Shown in pieces: positions 15,590-24,460 of a stretch of DNA of 64,000 nucleotides (within the stretch, counting starts at the first letter, position 1; every line of letters begins with the position of its first letter). The notes under the pieces are model-generated. The model had not been told where the DNA came from, ran no database searches, and saw nothing but the letters and a program-made list of their open reading frames with translations. Both the position numbers and the translations under genes were made by a program. Source of the stretch: CAXBMB01 sp052078155 (GTDB taxonomy: Bacteria; Pseudomonadota; Alphaproteobacteria; Kiloniellales; DSM-21159); NCBI GenBank assembly GCA_052078155.1, contig JBQJBP010000003.1:372001-436000 (forward strand). Reading direction: 5' to 3'.

Positions 15590-17623
15590 CTAGGCGGCTT
15601 TGGGTTCCTTTTCCGCCACAAGAGCCAGAATCGCCTCCATGATGGCGGTCATGTCATAGTCCTTGGGCGTGTAAACAGCTGCCACCCCTGCTTCCAGCAG
15701 CACCGCTTCATCTTCAGGCGGGATGATACCGCCGACGATCAGCTGCACCTCCGTCAGCCCGGCTTTTTCCAGGCGCTGCAGCGTATCTGTCACCAAGGGG
15801 ATGTGACTGCCTGACAGAATGGACAGGCCGATGACATGCACCCCTTCCTCCAGGGCAGTGTTGACGATCTGCGCCGGGGTTAGGCGGATGCCTTCGTAGA
15901 CCACTTCAAAGCCCGCATCCCGGGCCCTGACTGCGATCTGTTCAGCACCATTGGAGTGACCGTCCAGACCCGGTTTGCCGACCAGCATCTTGATCCGGCG
16001 ACCCGATTGCCTGGCATGGGCTTCCACCTTTTCGCGCAGGGCCACCAAGGGAGCCTGATCGCCCAGCATACCCTGGGCCCGGCCGACGCCGGTGGGGGCA
16101 CGATACTCGCCAAAGACCTGGCGCAGGGCATCCCCCCACTCCCCTGTGGTAACCCCGGCATGGGCACAGGCGATGGAGGCCTCCATCACATTGCCGCTGC
16201 CTTCGGCGGCAGCTTTGAGGTCAGCCAGGGCCTGAGCCACCGCGTCATTGTCCCGGGCAACCCGCCAGGCTTCCAGCCGAGCAATCTGATCCTGCTCCGC
16301 ATTGGCATCGGCTGCCATGATGCTTTCAGTGTCACCGGCCGTCAGTGGGCTTTCTTCGCTTTCGGTCCAGCGGTTGACCCCCACCACGGTCTGTTCCCCG
16401 GCTTCGATCGCCTGAAAGCGTTTAACAGCGCTTTCCACCAGCTGCTCTTTCATGTAGCCGGAATCAACGGCGGCAATGGCGCCGCCCATGTCTTCGATCC
16501 GGGCCAGTTCTTCGCGGGCGCCTGCGGCCAAAGAGGCCACCTTTGCTTCAATTTCCGGATTGCCGGTGAAGATGTCACCATACTCCAGCAGGTCGGTTTC
16601 GTAGGCCACCACCTGTTGCAGCCGCAAGGACCATTGCTGGTCCCAGGGACGCGGCAGCCCCAGTGCTTCATTCCAGGCAGGCAGCTGAACGGCCCGTGCC
16701 CGGGCGTCCTTCGACAGCACCACAGCCAGCATTTCAATCAGAATGCGGTAGACGTTGTTTTCCGGCTGCTGTTCGGTCAGGCCCAGAGAATTCACCTGAA
16801 CCCCATAGCGGAAGCGGCGGTACTTGGCCTCTTCCACACCGTAACGTTCCCGGCAGATTTCATCCCACAGCTGAACGAAGGCCCGCATCTTGCACATCTC
16901 GGTAATGAAGCGGACGCCGGCATTCACAAAGAAAGAGATTCGCCCCACCACGCGGGCAAAATCCGCATCGGGCACCTGACCGCTGTCTTTCAGACTGTCC
17001 AGAACAGCCTGGGCCGTGGCCAGGGCAAAAGCCAGTTCCTGTTCTGGAGTCGCCCCGGCTTCCTGTAGGTGATAGCTGCAGACGTTGGTCGGGTTCCACT
17101 TGGGAACTTCCTTGTAGGTGAAGGACACCACGTCGGTGATCAGGCGCAGGGACGGTTTTGGCGGGAAGATATAGGTTCCCCGGGACAGGTATTCCTTGAT
17201 GATGTCGTTCTGCACCGTTCCCGTCAGCAGTTTACGGTCCGCCCCCTGACGTTCCGCACAGGCGATGTAGAGCGCCAGCAGCCAGGGGGCAGTGGCGTTG
17301 ATGGTCATGGAGGTGTTCATCTGTTCCAGGGGGATGTCCTTGAACAGGGTTTCCATGTCGCCCAGGTGGGACAGAGGCACGCCTACCTTGCCCACTTCGC
17401 CGCGCGCCAGCGGATGGTCGCTGTCGTAGCCGGTCTGGGTAGGCAGGTCGAAGGCCACAGACAGTCCGGTCTGTCCTTTGGCCAGATTGCTGCGATAGAG
17501 CTTATTGGACGCTTCGGCGGTCGAATGTCCGGCATAGGTCCGAATCAGCCAGGGGCGATCGCGCGTCACCTCCGCTGAATCTTTGCTCGCCGATTTGCTC
17601 TCTCCAGCGCTGCTTTGCTGCAT
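15590..17623 (-). CDS. ecm: Ethylmalonyl-CoA mutase (B12-dependent)
   Basis: A roughly 677-residue adenosylcobalamin mutase that converts (2R)-ethylmalonyl-CoA to methylsuccinyl-CoA. It begins the mutase barrel with PWLIRTYAGHSTAEASNKLYRSNLAKGQTGLSVAFDLPTQTGYDSD and ends with a B12-binding domain holding the base-off motif D-x-H-x-x-G (GKPGLDGHSNGAEQ). It is called ecm over methylmalonyl-CoA mutase because it is divergent from ccr and matches the length and N-terminus of ecm proteins. The start at 17623 has AAGGTGGG upstream; earlier in-frame ATGs at 17707 and beyond would add a tail not usual in the family. Confidence 0.92.
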   Translation of the reverse strand: MQQSSAGESKSASKDSAEVTRDRPWLIRTYAGHSTAEASNKLYRSNLAKGQTGLSVAFDLPTQTGYDSDHPLARGEVGKVGVPLSHLGDMETLFKDIPLEQMNTSMTINATAPWLLALYIACAERQGADRKLLTGTVQNDIIKEYLSRGTYIFPPKPSLRLITDVVSFTYKEVPKWNPTNVCSYHLQEAGATPEQELAFALATAQAVLDSLKDSGQVPDADFARVVGRISFFVNAGVRFITEMCKMRAFVQLWDEICRERYGVEEAKYRRFRYGVQVNSLGLTEQQPENNVYRILIEMLAVVLSKDARARAVQLPAWNEALGLPRPWDQQWSLRLQQVVAYETDLLEYGDIFTGNPEIEAKVASLAAGAREELARIEDMGGAIAAVDSGYMKEQLVESAVKRFQAIEAGEQTVVGVNRWTESEESPLTAGDTESIMAADANAEQDQIARLEAWRVARDNDAVAQALADLKAAAEGSGNVMEASIACAHAGVTTGEWGDALRQVFGEYRAPTGVGRAQGMLGDQAPLVALREKVEAHARQSGRRIKMLVGKPGLDGHSNGAEQIAVRARDAGFEVVYEGIRLTPAQIVNTALEEGVHVIGLSILSGSHIPLVTDTLQRLEKAGLTEVQLIVGGIIPPEDEAVLLEAGVAAVYTPKDYDMTAIMEAILALVAEKEPKAA

Positions 17624-17741
17624 CGCACCACCCACCTTGTCTAGCTTTTGATCCAATCCGCCCAAAACGCCACTTTTCTTTCTTACGTGGTCGAATTCAG
17701 GATGCATTATTTCCATTCTTGATCGATTTACGCAAGAATGA

Positions 17742-17760
17742 TTTTTGTGCATTGCAAAAG
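17742..17760. promoter_or_regulatory. Putative shared operator (GCAATGCA-type) at ecm/ccr
   Basis: The sequence TTTTTGTGCATTGCAAAAG is a near-palindrome. Its reverse strand contains TTGCAATGCA, the same core as the perfect palindrome before hbd. It lies in the divergent ecm/ccr region, where a regulator could act on both genes. TGCA-rich palindromes are known targets of PHB regulators of the PhaR type; the identity here is inferred. Confidence 0.4.
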
Positions 17761-17972
17761 AGCTTACAGCTTTGTATGAGTCAAGGAAAGCCATTGCGGG
17801 TCCTTTGCTGTTTCAAGGGCACCGTGGGAGGGCAAAGCAAAGAAACAGCGATCGGGTGGTTCCGGCAGCACCGGACGCAAAAAAGCCAAAACCCTGTGAG
17901 CCTCACGGGGATGACAAATCGGCAGCGGCACCTTGATCGTGGGATAACCAGTTTTTAGGAGGCCGCCGCGCC

Positions 17973-19253
17973 ATGACTGATTCGGCTGAAGTGATCGACC
18001 TGCACCCCGGACAGGTGAAAAAAGACCTCTATGAGGTTGGCGAAATTCCCCCCATGGGACATGTGCCCAAGCGCATGTATGCCTGGGCAATCCGTCGCGA
18101 GCGGGAAGGCGAGCCGGAACAGGCCATGCAGCAGGAAGTGGTCGATGTGCCAAGCCTGGACAGCCACGACGTTCTGGTCATGGTGATGGCCGCCGGCGTC
18201 AACTACAACGGTGTCTGGGCCGGTCTTGGCCAGCCTGTTTCCGTTTTTGACGTGCACGGCGAAGACTATCACATCGCAGGTTCTGACGCCTCCGGCATTG
18301 TCTACGCCGTCGGCTCCAAGGTGAAACGCTGGAAAGTCGGTGACGAGGTCGTCATCCACTGCAACCAGGATGATGGCGATGATGAGGAGTGCAATGGCGG
18401 CGACCCCATGTTCTCCACCTCTCAGCGGATCTGGGGCTATGAAACGCCTGACGGCTCCTTTGCCCAGTTCTGCCGGGTTCAGGACCGCCAGCTGATGCAC
18501 CGTCCCAAGCACCTGACCTGGGAAGAAAGCGCCTGTTACACCCTGACCCTGGCAACGGCTTATCGCATGCTCTTCGGTCACCGTCCGCACATCCTGCGGC
18601 CTGGCCACAATGTCCTGGTCTGGGGGGCTTCCGGTGGCCTGGGGTCCATGGCAATCCAGCTGATTTCCACCGCCGGGGCCAACGCCATCGGTGTGATTTC
18701 CGACGAAACCAAACGGGATTTCGTCATGGGGCTGGGCGCCAAAGGTGTCCTGAACCGCAAGGACTATGAGTGCTGGGGTCAGTTGCCCACGGTCAACGGC
18801 GAAGGCTTCCAGGACTACATGAAGAAAACCCGCGAGTTCGGGAAAGCCATCTGGAACATCACCGGCAAAGGAAACGACGTGGACTTTGTCTTTGAGCACC
18901 CCGGTGAGCAGACCTTCCCGGTCTCCTGCATGGTGGTCAAACGCGGCGGCATGGTTGTCTTCTGCGCAGGAACCACGGGCTTCAACCTGACCATGGATGC
19001 CCGCTTTGTCTGGATGCGCCAGAAGCGTATTCAGGGCAGCCACTTCGCCAACCTCAAGCAGGCGGCTCAGGCCAACCAGCTGATGGTGGAGCGGCGTCTG
19101 GATCCCTGCATGAGCGAGGTCTTCTCCTGGGCGGACATCCCCCGGGCGCACACCAAGATGCTGCGCAACCAGCACAAGCCGGGCAACATGGCTGTTCTGG
19201 TTCAGTCCAAAACACCGGGCCTGCGCACCCTGGAAGACGCCATCGACGCGTAA
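17973..19253 (+). CDS. ccr: Crotonyl-CoA carboxylase/reductase
   Basis: A 426-residue MDR-family enzyme that reductively carboxylates crotonyl-CoA to ethylmalonyl-CoA with NADPH and CO2, the hallmark of the ethylmalonyl-CoA pathway. Visible: the N-terminal LYEVGEIPPMGHVPKRMYAWAIRREREGEP, GVNYNGVWAGLGQPVSVFDVHGEDYHIAGSDASGIV, the NADP-binding LVWGASGGLGSMAIQL, and FEHPGEQTFPVSC. These stretches are nearly invariant in ccr proteins. It is divergent from ecm and followed by a strong terminator. Confidence 0.97.
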   Translation: MTDSAEVIDLHPGQVKKDLYEVGEIPPMGHVPKRMYAWAIRREREGEPEQAMQQEVVDVPSLDSHDVLVMVMAAGVNYNGVWAGLGQPVSVFDVHGEDYHIAGSDASGIVYAVGSKVKRWKVGDEVVIHCNQDDGDDEECNGGDPMFSTSQRIWGYETPDGSFAQFCRVQDRQLMHRPKHLTWEESACYTLTLATAYRMLFGHRPHILRPGHNVLVWGASGGLGSMAIQLISTAGANAIGVISDETKRDFVMGLGAKGVLNRKDYECWGQLPTVNGEGFQDYMKKTREFGKAIWNITGKGNDVDFVFEHPGEQTFPVSCMVVKRGGMVVFCAGTTGFNLTMDARFVWMRQKRIQGSHFANLKQAAQANQLMVERRLDPCMSEVFSWADIPRAHTKMLRNQHKPGNMAVLVQSKTPGLRTLEDAIDA

Positions 19254-19260
19254 GAACAAA

Positions 19261-19299
19261 AGGGGAGGCCTGTATTCGGGGCCTCCCCTTTCCTTTTTG
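19261..19299 (+). terminator. Intrinsic terminator after ccr
   Basis: AGGGGAGGCC and GGCCTCCCCTT form a GC-rich stem around a 9-base loop, followed by TCCTTTTTG. Placed just after the ccr stop. Confidence 0.88.
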
Positions 19300-19523
19300 T
19301 CCTTTTTGCCACCCCCGCTGTCTGGGCTCTTCTGCCTTTAACAGGACTGACCCTGAGGTCCGCAGAAAAGCCTGTACCGTCCTCTGACCTGGCCGACCGG
19401 AAGAAGTGTCATGCCCAGGAAATCGGCATCCCCAGCGCGTGGCCTGACTTACACTACAGGCTGATGTCGTCACCCACTTCAGGTGCACAGCCCCATCAGC
19501 CCCCTGCCAGTTCCGGATTGATC

Positions 19524-21224
19524 ATGACCAGCAACACCCTGCTCGACACCACCGCTTCAGACAGTCTTCTGATCGACGACCTTCTGCCCACCTGCCAGGC
19601 CGCCCTTGCCGCGGCTGAAGGCTTTGAGCAGGCAGCCCGTCGGGCCGTGGCCGGACTGGTCGCGCCCTCCGGCAAGGTTGAAGCCGCCCGGGTCGAGCAG
19701 GAACAGACCGCAGCGCACGGGCTGGCCTGGCTGGCCACCTATGTGGCCTCTTTGCGCGAGAGCCTGCATTGGGCCAACAATCTCAAAGACGCGGGAAAGC
19801 TGCAGGAACTGGAACAGTTGATGCTGCAGTGTGGCTTTGGTGAGTACCTGCAGCAAATGGCCGGTGGCATCGCCATGAGCCAGGTTGAAGTCCTGCGGCC
19901 CCAGGATCTGGGTCTGGGGGAAGAAGCCCTGACCGCCTTTGCAACGCCCGCCGTCAAAACCCTGCAAAGCAAAGGCAACACGGCCGCCGTACGCCAGCGC
20001 ATTGCGGCCCTTATCTTTGACGGCAACCAGGATGGCTACTTCGGGGATCGGGGCTATGACGAAACCGAAGGCATGATCTCCGACCAGTTCCGCAAGGTTG
20101 CCGATGAACACAGCGAAGCCGCCCACGACTGGCATCTGGAAGACAAGCTGATCCCCATTGAGGTTGTCGAGCAACTGGCCGAACTGGGGGTTTTCGGCCT
20201 GACCGTTCCCGAAGAGTGGGGCGGCTTCGGCATGGGCAAAACCGCCATGTGTGTGGTCACTGAAGAACTGAGCCGGGGGTATATTGGCCTGGGCTCTTTG
20301 GGGACCCGCTCTGAAATCGCGGCCGAGCTGATCCGTCTGGGCGGGACCGAAGATCAGAAAACCCACTGGCTGCCTAAAATCTCCAGTGGTGAGATCCTGC
20401 CAACGGCTGTCTTTACCGAACCCAACACCGGCTCTGACCTGGGCTCATTGCGGACCCGCGCCAGCAAAGACGGGGACGTCTACAAAGTCACCGGCAACAA
20501 GACCTGGATCACCCACGCAGCCCGTACCGATGTCATGACACTGCTGGTGCGCACCAATCCGGACGAAAAAGGGTACAAGGGTCTGTCCATGTTCCTGGCG
20601 GAAAAACCGCGCGGCACAGATGACACCCCCTTCCCCGCTGATGGCATGACCGGTGGCGAAATCGAAGTGCTGGGCTACCGCGGCATGAAAGAATATGAGC
20701 TGGGTTTTGACGGCTTTGAAGTCAAAGCGGAAAACCTGCTGGGCGGTGTGGAAGGCCAGGGCTTCAAGCAGCTGATGGCCACCTTCGAAAGCGCCCGCAT
20801 CCAGACGGCGGCCCGGGCTGTCGGTGTTGCCCAGTGTGCTCTGGAACTGGGGCTGGCCTATGGCAAGGAACGCAACCAGTTCGGCAAGGCCCTGATCAAT
20901 TTCCCACGGGTTGCCGGCAAGCTGGCCTGGATGGCTGTGGAAACCATGATGGCACGCCAGTTGACCCTCTTTTCCGCCCGCGAGAAAGACAGCGACCGGC
21001 GCTGTGACATCGAAGCCGGCATGGCAAAACTGCTGGCCGCCCGTGTCGCCTGGTCCAACGCGGACAATGCGCTGCAGATTCATGGCGGCAACGGCTATGC
21101 CCTGGAATACAAAATCTCCCGCGTGCTGTGCGATGCCCGCATTCTGAACATCTTCGAAGGGGCGGCAGAAATTCAGGCCCAGGTTATCGCCCGGGGCCTG
21201 CTGACACCGGGCCGCAACGGTTAA
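19524..21224 (+). CDS. mcd: Acyl-CoA dehydrogenase, probable methylsuccinyl-CoA dehydrogenase
   Basis: A 566-residue flavoprotein with an extra N-terminal domain of about 150 residues before a complete acyl-CoA dehydrogenase core (LGVFGLTVPEEWGGFGMGKT, AVFTEPNTGSDLGSLRTRA, the R-x-x-x-A-x-G-V-A-Q segment, and the C-terminal LQIHGGNGYALEYKISRVLCDARILNIFEGAAEIQ with the catalytic Glu). This long architecture, next to ccr and ecm, fits methylsuccinyl-CoA dehydrogenase, which makes mesaconyl-CoA. Electrons would pass to the ETF encoded at 23711. The start could instead be ATG at 19464; neither has a strong ribosome-binding site. Confidence 0.88.
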   Translation: MTSNTLLDTTASDSLLIDDLLPTCQAALAAAEGFEQAARRAVAGLVAPSGKVEAARVEQEQTAAHGLAWLATYVASLRESLHWANNLKDAGKLQELEQLMLQCGFGEYLQQMAGGIAMSQVEVLRPQDLGLGEEALTAFATPAVKTLQSKGNTAAVRQRIAALIFDGNQDGYFGDRGYDETEGMISDQFRKVADEHSEAAHDWHLEDKLIPIEVVEQLAELGVFGLTVPEEWGGFGMGKTAMCVVTEELSRGYIGLGSLGTRSEIAAELIRLGGTEDQKTHWLPKISSGEILPTAVFTEPNTGSDLGSLRTRASKDGDVYKVTGNKTWITHAARTDVMTLLVRTNPDEKGYKGLSMFLAEKPRGTDDTPFPADGMTGGEIEVLGYRGMKEYELGFDGFEVKAENLLGGVEGQGFKQLMATFESARIQTAARAVGVAQCALELGLAYGKERNQFGKALINFPRVAGKLAWMAVETMMARQLTLFSAREKDSDRRCDIEAGMAKLLAARVAWSNADNALQIHGGNGYALEYKISRVLCDARILNIFEGAAEIQAQVIARGLLTPGRNG

Positions 21225-21257
21225 CAGGCAAAAGATCAGCTGTTAAATCACCCCCTA

Positions 21258-21299
21258 CCGCCGTCTGAGGCTATCAGTTTCAGGCGGCGGTTTCTTTTT
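21258..21299 (+). terminator. Intrinsic terminator after mcd
   Basis: CCGCCGTCTGA pairs with TCAGGCGGCGG (one mismatch), followed by TTTCTTTTT. It lies 34 bases after the mcd stop. Confidence 0.85.
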
Positions 21300-21423
21300 G
21301 AAGGCTGTTCAGACGCCTCCCTCACACAACCAATCCAGGTTGTGCAGACAAGGAAAAATTCACCCCAAGCGCTACAATTGTCCCTTTCGCATAGCCTCAT
21401 GCAAAAAAGTTTCTTGCAAATGC

Positions 21424-21433
21424 TTGCATGCAA
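21424..21433. promoter_or_regulatory. TTGCATGCAA palindrome upstream of antiporter gene
   Basis: A perfect 10-base palindrome 96 bases before the antiporter start. TTGCAAATGC lies just upstream and TTTGCACGC just downstream. It resembles, but is not the same as, the GCAATGCA sites before ecm/ccr, etfB and hbd. Confidence 0.3.
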
Positions 21434-21528
21434 CATGATTTGCACGCAGGTTCGCCGGGCTTTCATGCTTGTGCTGTTTTCGCCTTCTGCCCCGCGGCAG
21501 ACGGTATCAAGGATCCCTGAATAGCTTA

Positions 21529-22509
21529 ATGACTTACCTGCTTATCCTGATCGGCTTTGTGCTGCTGCTGGGCGGTGGTGAATTCCTCGTTCGCGGCGCT
21601 GTAGACCTGGCGCACCGCCTCGGGGTGTCCCCCCTGGTTATCGGTCTGACCATTGTCGGCTTCGGCACCTCTGCGCCAGAGTTGATTGCCAGCATCAAAG
21701 CAGTGCTGAACGGTGCCCCGGGCCTGTCGGTCGGCACGATCATCGGATCCAACATCTCCAACGGTCTGCTTGTTCTGGGCGCGGCGGCACTGATCACCCC
21801 CATTTTGTGCAAGCGGGAAGCCTTCATTCGCGACGGCTCCATGATGCTGGGCGCGACCCTGCTCACCATTGTGATCTGCGTCACCGCCTCCCGCATTGAG
21901 CGCTGGGAAGGCCTGCTGCTTTTTGCCGGTGTGGTCGCTTTTGTCCTCTTCTCCTACTACTCCGACATGAAAAACAAGGATGCCGGGGCAGAACTGCATG
22001 AAGCAGAAGCCGATGTGATGGACCGCATTGAGGGGCCCATCTGGAAGCCTCTGGCTGTGCTGGGCGGCGGCATTTTCGGCGTGCTTTTCGGGGCTAACCT
22101 GCTGGTGGACAACGCCATTTTGCTTGCTTTGCAGCTGGGGGTATCAGACACCATTATCGGCCTGTCCGTGGTGGCCATCGGCACCTCGCTTCCGGAACTG
22201 GCAACAGCCATGATCGCCGCCTTCAAACGGCAGGCTGATGTGGCTCTGGGCAATGTAATCGGTTCCAACATTTTCAATCTGCTGGGCATTCTGGGGGCTA
22301 CGGCCATTGTCAAACCCATCGACATGCCCATGGACATCCTGTCCTTTGACCTCTGGGCTCTGCTGGCCACAACCATTCTGCTGATCATCACCGCCGTCAG
22401 TGGCTGGCGCTTCAGCCGCTGGGAAGGGGCCCTGTTCCTGGCCTGTTACGGCGGCTACCTGACTGTTGTGGCCATGCCCAGCATGCGTGCGACAATCAGC
22501 CTTCTGTAA
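21529..22509 (+). CDS. Calcium/sodium antiporter (CaCA family, YrbG-like)
   Basis: A 326-residue inner-membrane exchanger with two inverted repeats of five helices. The alpha-repeat signatures are present in both halves: GFGTSAPELIASIKAVL ... GTIIGSNISNGLLVLG (residues about 42-85) and AIGTSLPELATAMIAAFK ... GNVIGSNIFNLLGILG (about 218-262). An acidic cytosolic loop sits between them. ATG at 21529 starts directly at the first helix. It is separated from mcd by a terminator and followed by small ORFs on the same strand. Confidence 0.92.
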   Translation: MTYLLILIGFVLLLGGGEFLVRGAVDLAHRLGVSPLVIGLTIVGFGTSAPELIASIKAVLNGAPGLSVGTIIGSNISNGLLVLGAAALITPILCKREAFIRDGSMMLGATLLTIVICVTASRIERWEGLLLFAGVVAFVLFSYYSDMKNKDAGAELHEAEADVMDRIEGPIWKPLAVLGGGIFGVLFGANLLVDNAILLALQLGVSDTIIGLSVVAIGTSLPELATAMIAAFKRQADVALGNVIGSNIFNLLGILGATAIVKPIDMPMDILSFDLWALLATTILLIITAVSGWRFSRWEGALFLACYGGYLTVVAMPSMRATISLL

Positions 22510-22671
22510 TCTGCCTTATGCCGCTATTATCTTACTAATCTGGTCAGCTTTGTGCGGACCTTCCCCCTGGAGCAACGGACCCTATGCTGGCTGCTCTGTA
22601 GACGTGACAAGAAAATCCACCGCCGCTGACCTCCCCGATAGCCGGCTGTCGGATTCGAACTCGGTAAGCCT

Positions 22672-22869
22672 ATGAACGCGACACTTGCTGCACTGGTTAT
22701 CATCGCCGCCATCATGACTCTGGGCGTGCTTTTCACCGGACTGTTCACCATGGCCCGTGGCGGTGAATTCAACGCAAAATACGGAAACCGGCTGATGCAG
22801 GCCCGTGTGGTGGTTCAGGCCGTCGCTTTGGTACTGTTCGTTGTCGCCATGCTGATAGCTAAGGGCTGA
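22672..22869 (+). CDS. Twin-transmembrane (HIG1-domain) small protein
   Basis: A 65-residue protein with two hydrophobic helices (LAALVIIAAIMTLGVLFTGLFTMA and VVVQAVALVLFVVAMLIA) joined by the basic, conserved loop RGGEFNAKYGNRLMQARV. This is the alphaproteobacterial HIG_1_N twin-transmembrane family, related to mitochondrial respiratory supercomplex factors. It is followed 40 bases later by the B12 adenosyltransferase gene, a conserved pairing in alphaproteobacteria. Its role in respiration here is inferred. Confidence 0.85.
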   Translation: MNATLAALVIIAAIMTLGVLFTGLFTMARGGEFNAKYGNRLMQARVVVQAVALVLFVVAMLIAKG

Positions 22870-22909
22870 TCATCGGTGTTCCATAGCCTGCCTTTCTTAA
22901 TGGATCATC

Positions 22910-23512
22910 ATGGTAAAGCTCACCCGCATCTACACCCGCGGCGGCGATAAGGGAAAAACCTCCCTAGGTACCGGCAAACGGGTCCCCAAGCATGACCTCC
23001 GCGTCGAGGCCTACGGCACAGTTGATGAACTGAATGCCGTGGTCGGCGTTGCCCGCGTGCACAGCGGGAATTCAACCCGTGAAGGCATGCCCGCCAGCAC
23101 GCTGGATAAGCTGCTGTCTCTGATTCAGAACGATCTTTTTGACCTTGGCGCAGATCTCTGCTGCCCCCCTTCTGAAAAAGAAAATGATCCGGACGCGCCC
23201 GAGCCATTGCGCATTGTGGCGGCTCAGGTGACCCGCCTTGAAGAAAAAATCGACCACTTCAATGAGGCGCTGGAGCCTCTGACTTCCTTCATTTTGCCGG
23301 GGGGCTCCTCTGCAGCAGCCCACCTTCACCATGCCAGAACCCTGGCTCGCCGCGCGGAAAGACAGATGACCGCGCTGGCTGAAGTTGAGACGGTAAATCC
23401 GGAAGCCATCCAATATATCAACCGCTTGTCTGATCTGTTCTTTGTCCTGGCGCGCTACTGCAATGACAAAGGACGCAGTGATGTTTTGTGGGTTCCAGGA
23501 AAAAACAGATAA
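22910..23512 (+). CDS. PduO-type cob(I)alamin adenosyltransferase
   Basis: A 200-residue enzyme that makes adenosylcobalamin from cob(I)alamin and ATP. The ATP-binding N-terminus (LTRIYTRGGDKGKTSLGTGKRVPKHDLRVEAYGTVDELNAVVG), FILPGGSSAAAHLHHARTLARRAERQ and INRLSDLFFVLARYCN are diagnostic of the PduO/MMAB family, which is not homologous to CobA. It supplies the cofactor for Ecm (15590-17623) and class II ribonucleotide reductase (44409-46751) in this window. Confidence 0.94.
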   Translation: MVKLTRIYTRGGDKGKTSLGTGKRVPKHDLRVEAYGTVDELNAVVGVARVHSGNSTREGMPASTLDKLLSLIQNDLFDLGADLCCPPSEKENDPDAPEPLRIVAAQVTRLEEKIDHFNEALEPLTSFILPGGSSAAAHLHHARTLARRAERQMTALAEVETVNPEAIQYINRLSDLFFVLARYCNDKGRSDVLWVPGKNR

Positions 23513-23654
23513 AGACCAGACAAATCAAATGTTTGGTATGAGGGCATAAAGAGATCTAATGCAATCGCATGAGGCTTTTGAGGGTGATTGACAGCCTTTC
23601 ACCAGCTACCTATTGTGCGGTCGCAATAACCGGGGCAATCGCCTCATTTTGGTG

Positions 23655-23674
23655 TTAGCATGCTAAGCAATGCA
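23655..23674. promoter_or_regulatory. Palindrome plus GCAATGCA motif upstream of etfB
   Basis: TTAGCATGCTAA (23655-23666) is a perfect 12-base palindrome, directly followed by GCAATGCA (23667-23674), the core also seen before hbd and between ecm and ccr. The pair ends 37 bases before the etfB start, a position suited to transcriptional control. Confidence 0.45.
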
Positions 23675-23710
23675 CACCCCATCCAGCGAACAAGAGATTG
23701 AGCTGATAAC

Positions 23711-24460
23711 ATGAAGGTACTCGTCGCCGTAAAACGCGTGATTGACGCTTACGTCAAAGTTCGCGTGAAATCCGACGGCACTGGGGTTGAAACCCAGAAC
23801 GTCAAAATGTCGATGAACCCTTTCTGCGAAATTGCTGTTGAAGAAGCAATCCGCATGAAAGAAGCGGGCATCGCCACCGAAATCGTGGTTGTCTCCTGCG
23901 GGGCACAGTCCAGCCAGGAAACCATTCGTACGGCTTTGGCCATGGGCGCTGACCGCGGCGTTCTGGTGGAAACCGACGAAACTCTCGAGCCTCTGGCCAT
24001 CGCCAAGCTGCTCAAGGGTGTGGTGGAAAAAGAACAGCCTGAGGTCGTTCTGCTGGGCAAACAGGCCGTGGACAACGACTTCAACCAGACCGGTCAGATG
24101 CTTTCTGCCCTGCTGGGTTGGTCCCAGGCTACCTTTGCGTCCAACGTGGAAAAAGCTGACGGCGACCTGAAGGTCACCCGTGAAGTGGACGGCGGTCTGG
24201 AAACTATCCAGGTCAAACTGCCTGCCGTTGTGACTGCAGACCTGCGCCTCAACGAGCCGCGCTATGCCTCCTTGCCCAACATCATGAAGGCGAAGAAAAA
24301 GCCCATCGACAACATGAGCCCTGCCGATCTTGGTGTCGACCCGGCTCCGCGTCTCAGCGTGCTGAAAGTCAGCGAACCCGCTGAACGTCAGGCTGGCGTG
24401 AAGGTCGAGAGCGTCGCCGAACTGGTCGAAAAACTGAAGAACGAAGCAAAGGTGATCTGA
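23711..24460 (+). CDS. etfB: Electron transfer flavoprotein beta subunit
   Basis: A 249-residue AMP-binding subunit of ETF, which collects electrons from acyl-CoA dehydrogenases. Typical stretches: MKVLVAVKRVIDAYVKVRVKSDGTGVE, MSMNPFCEIAVEEAIRMKEAG, LLGKQAVDNDFNQTGQMLSALLGW, and the recognition-loop region RLNEPRYASLPNIMKAKKKPI. Its stop overlaps the etfA start (ATGA-like), so the two are translationally coupled. Confidence 0.96.
   Translation: MKVLVAVKRVIDAYVKVRVKSDGTGVETQNVKMSMNPFCEIAVEEAIRMKEAGIATEIVVVSCGAQSSQETIRTALAMGADRGVLVETDETLEPLAIAKLLKGVVEKEQPEVVLLGKQAVDNDFNQTGQMLSALLGWSQATFASNVEKADGDLKVTREVDGGLETIQVKLPAVVTADLRLNEPRYASLPNIMKAKKKPIDNMSPADLGVDPAPRLSVLKVSEPAERQAGVKVESVAELVEKLKNEAKVI

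Noticed and set aside
15956..17068. A 370-codon + strand frame inside ecm
   Set aside because: Antisense to the B12 mutase gene; no start signal.
17955..19259. A 434-codon minus-strand frame covering ccr
   Set aside because: Exact antisense shadow of the well-conserved ccr gene, with no family resemblance or ribosome-binding site.
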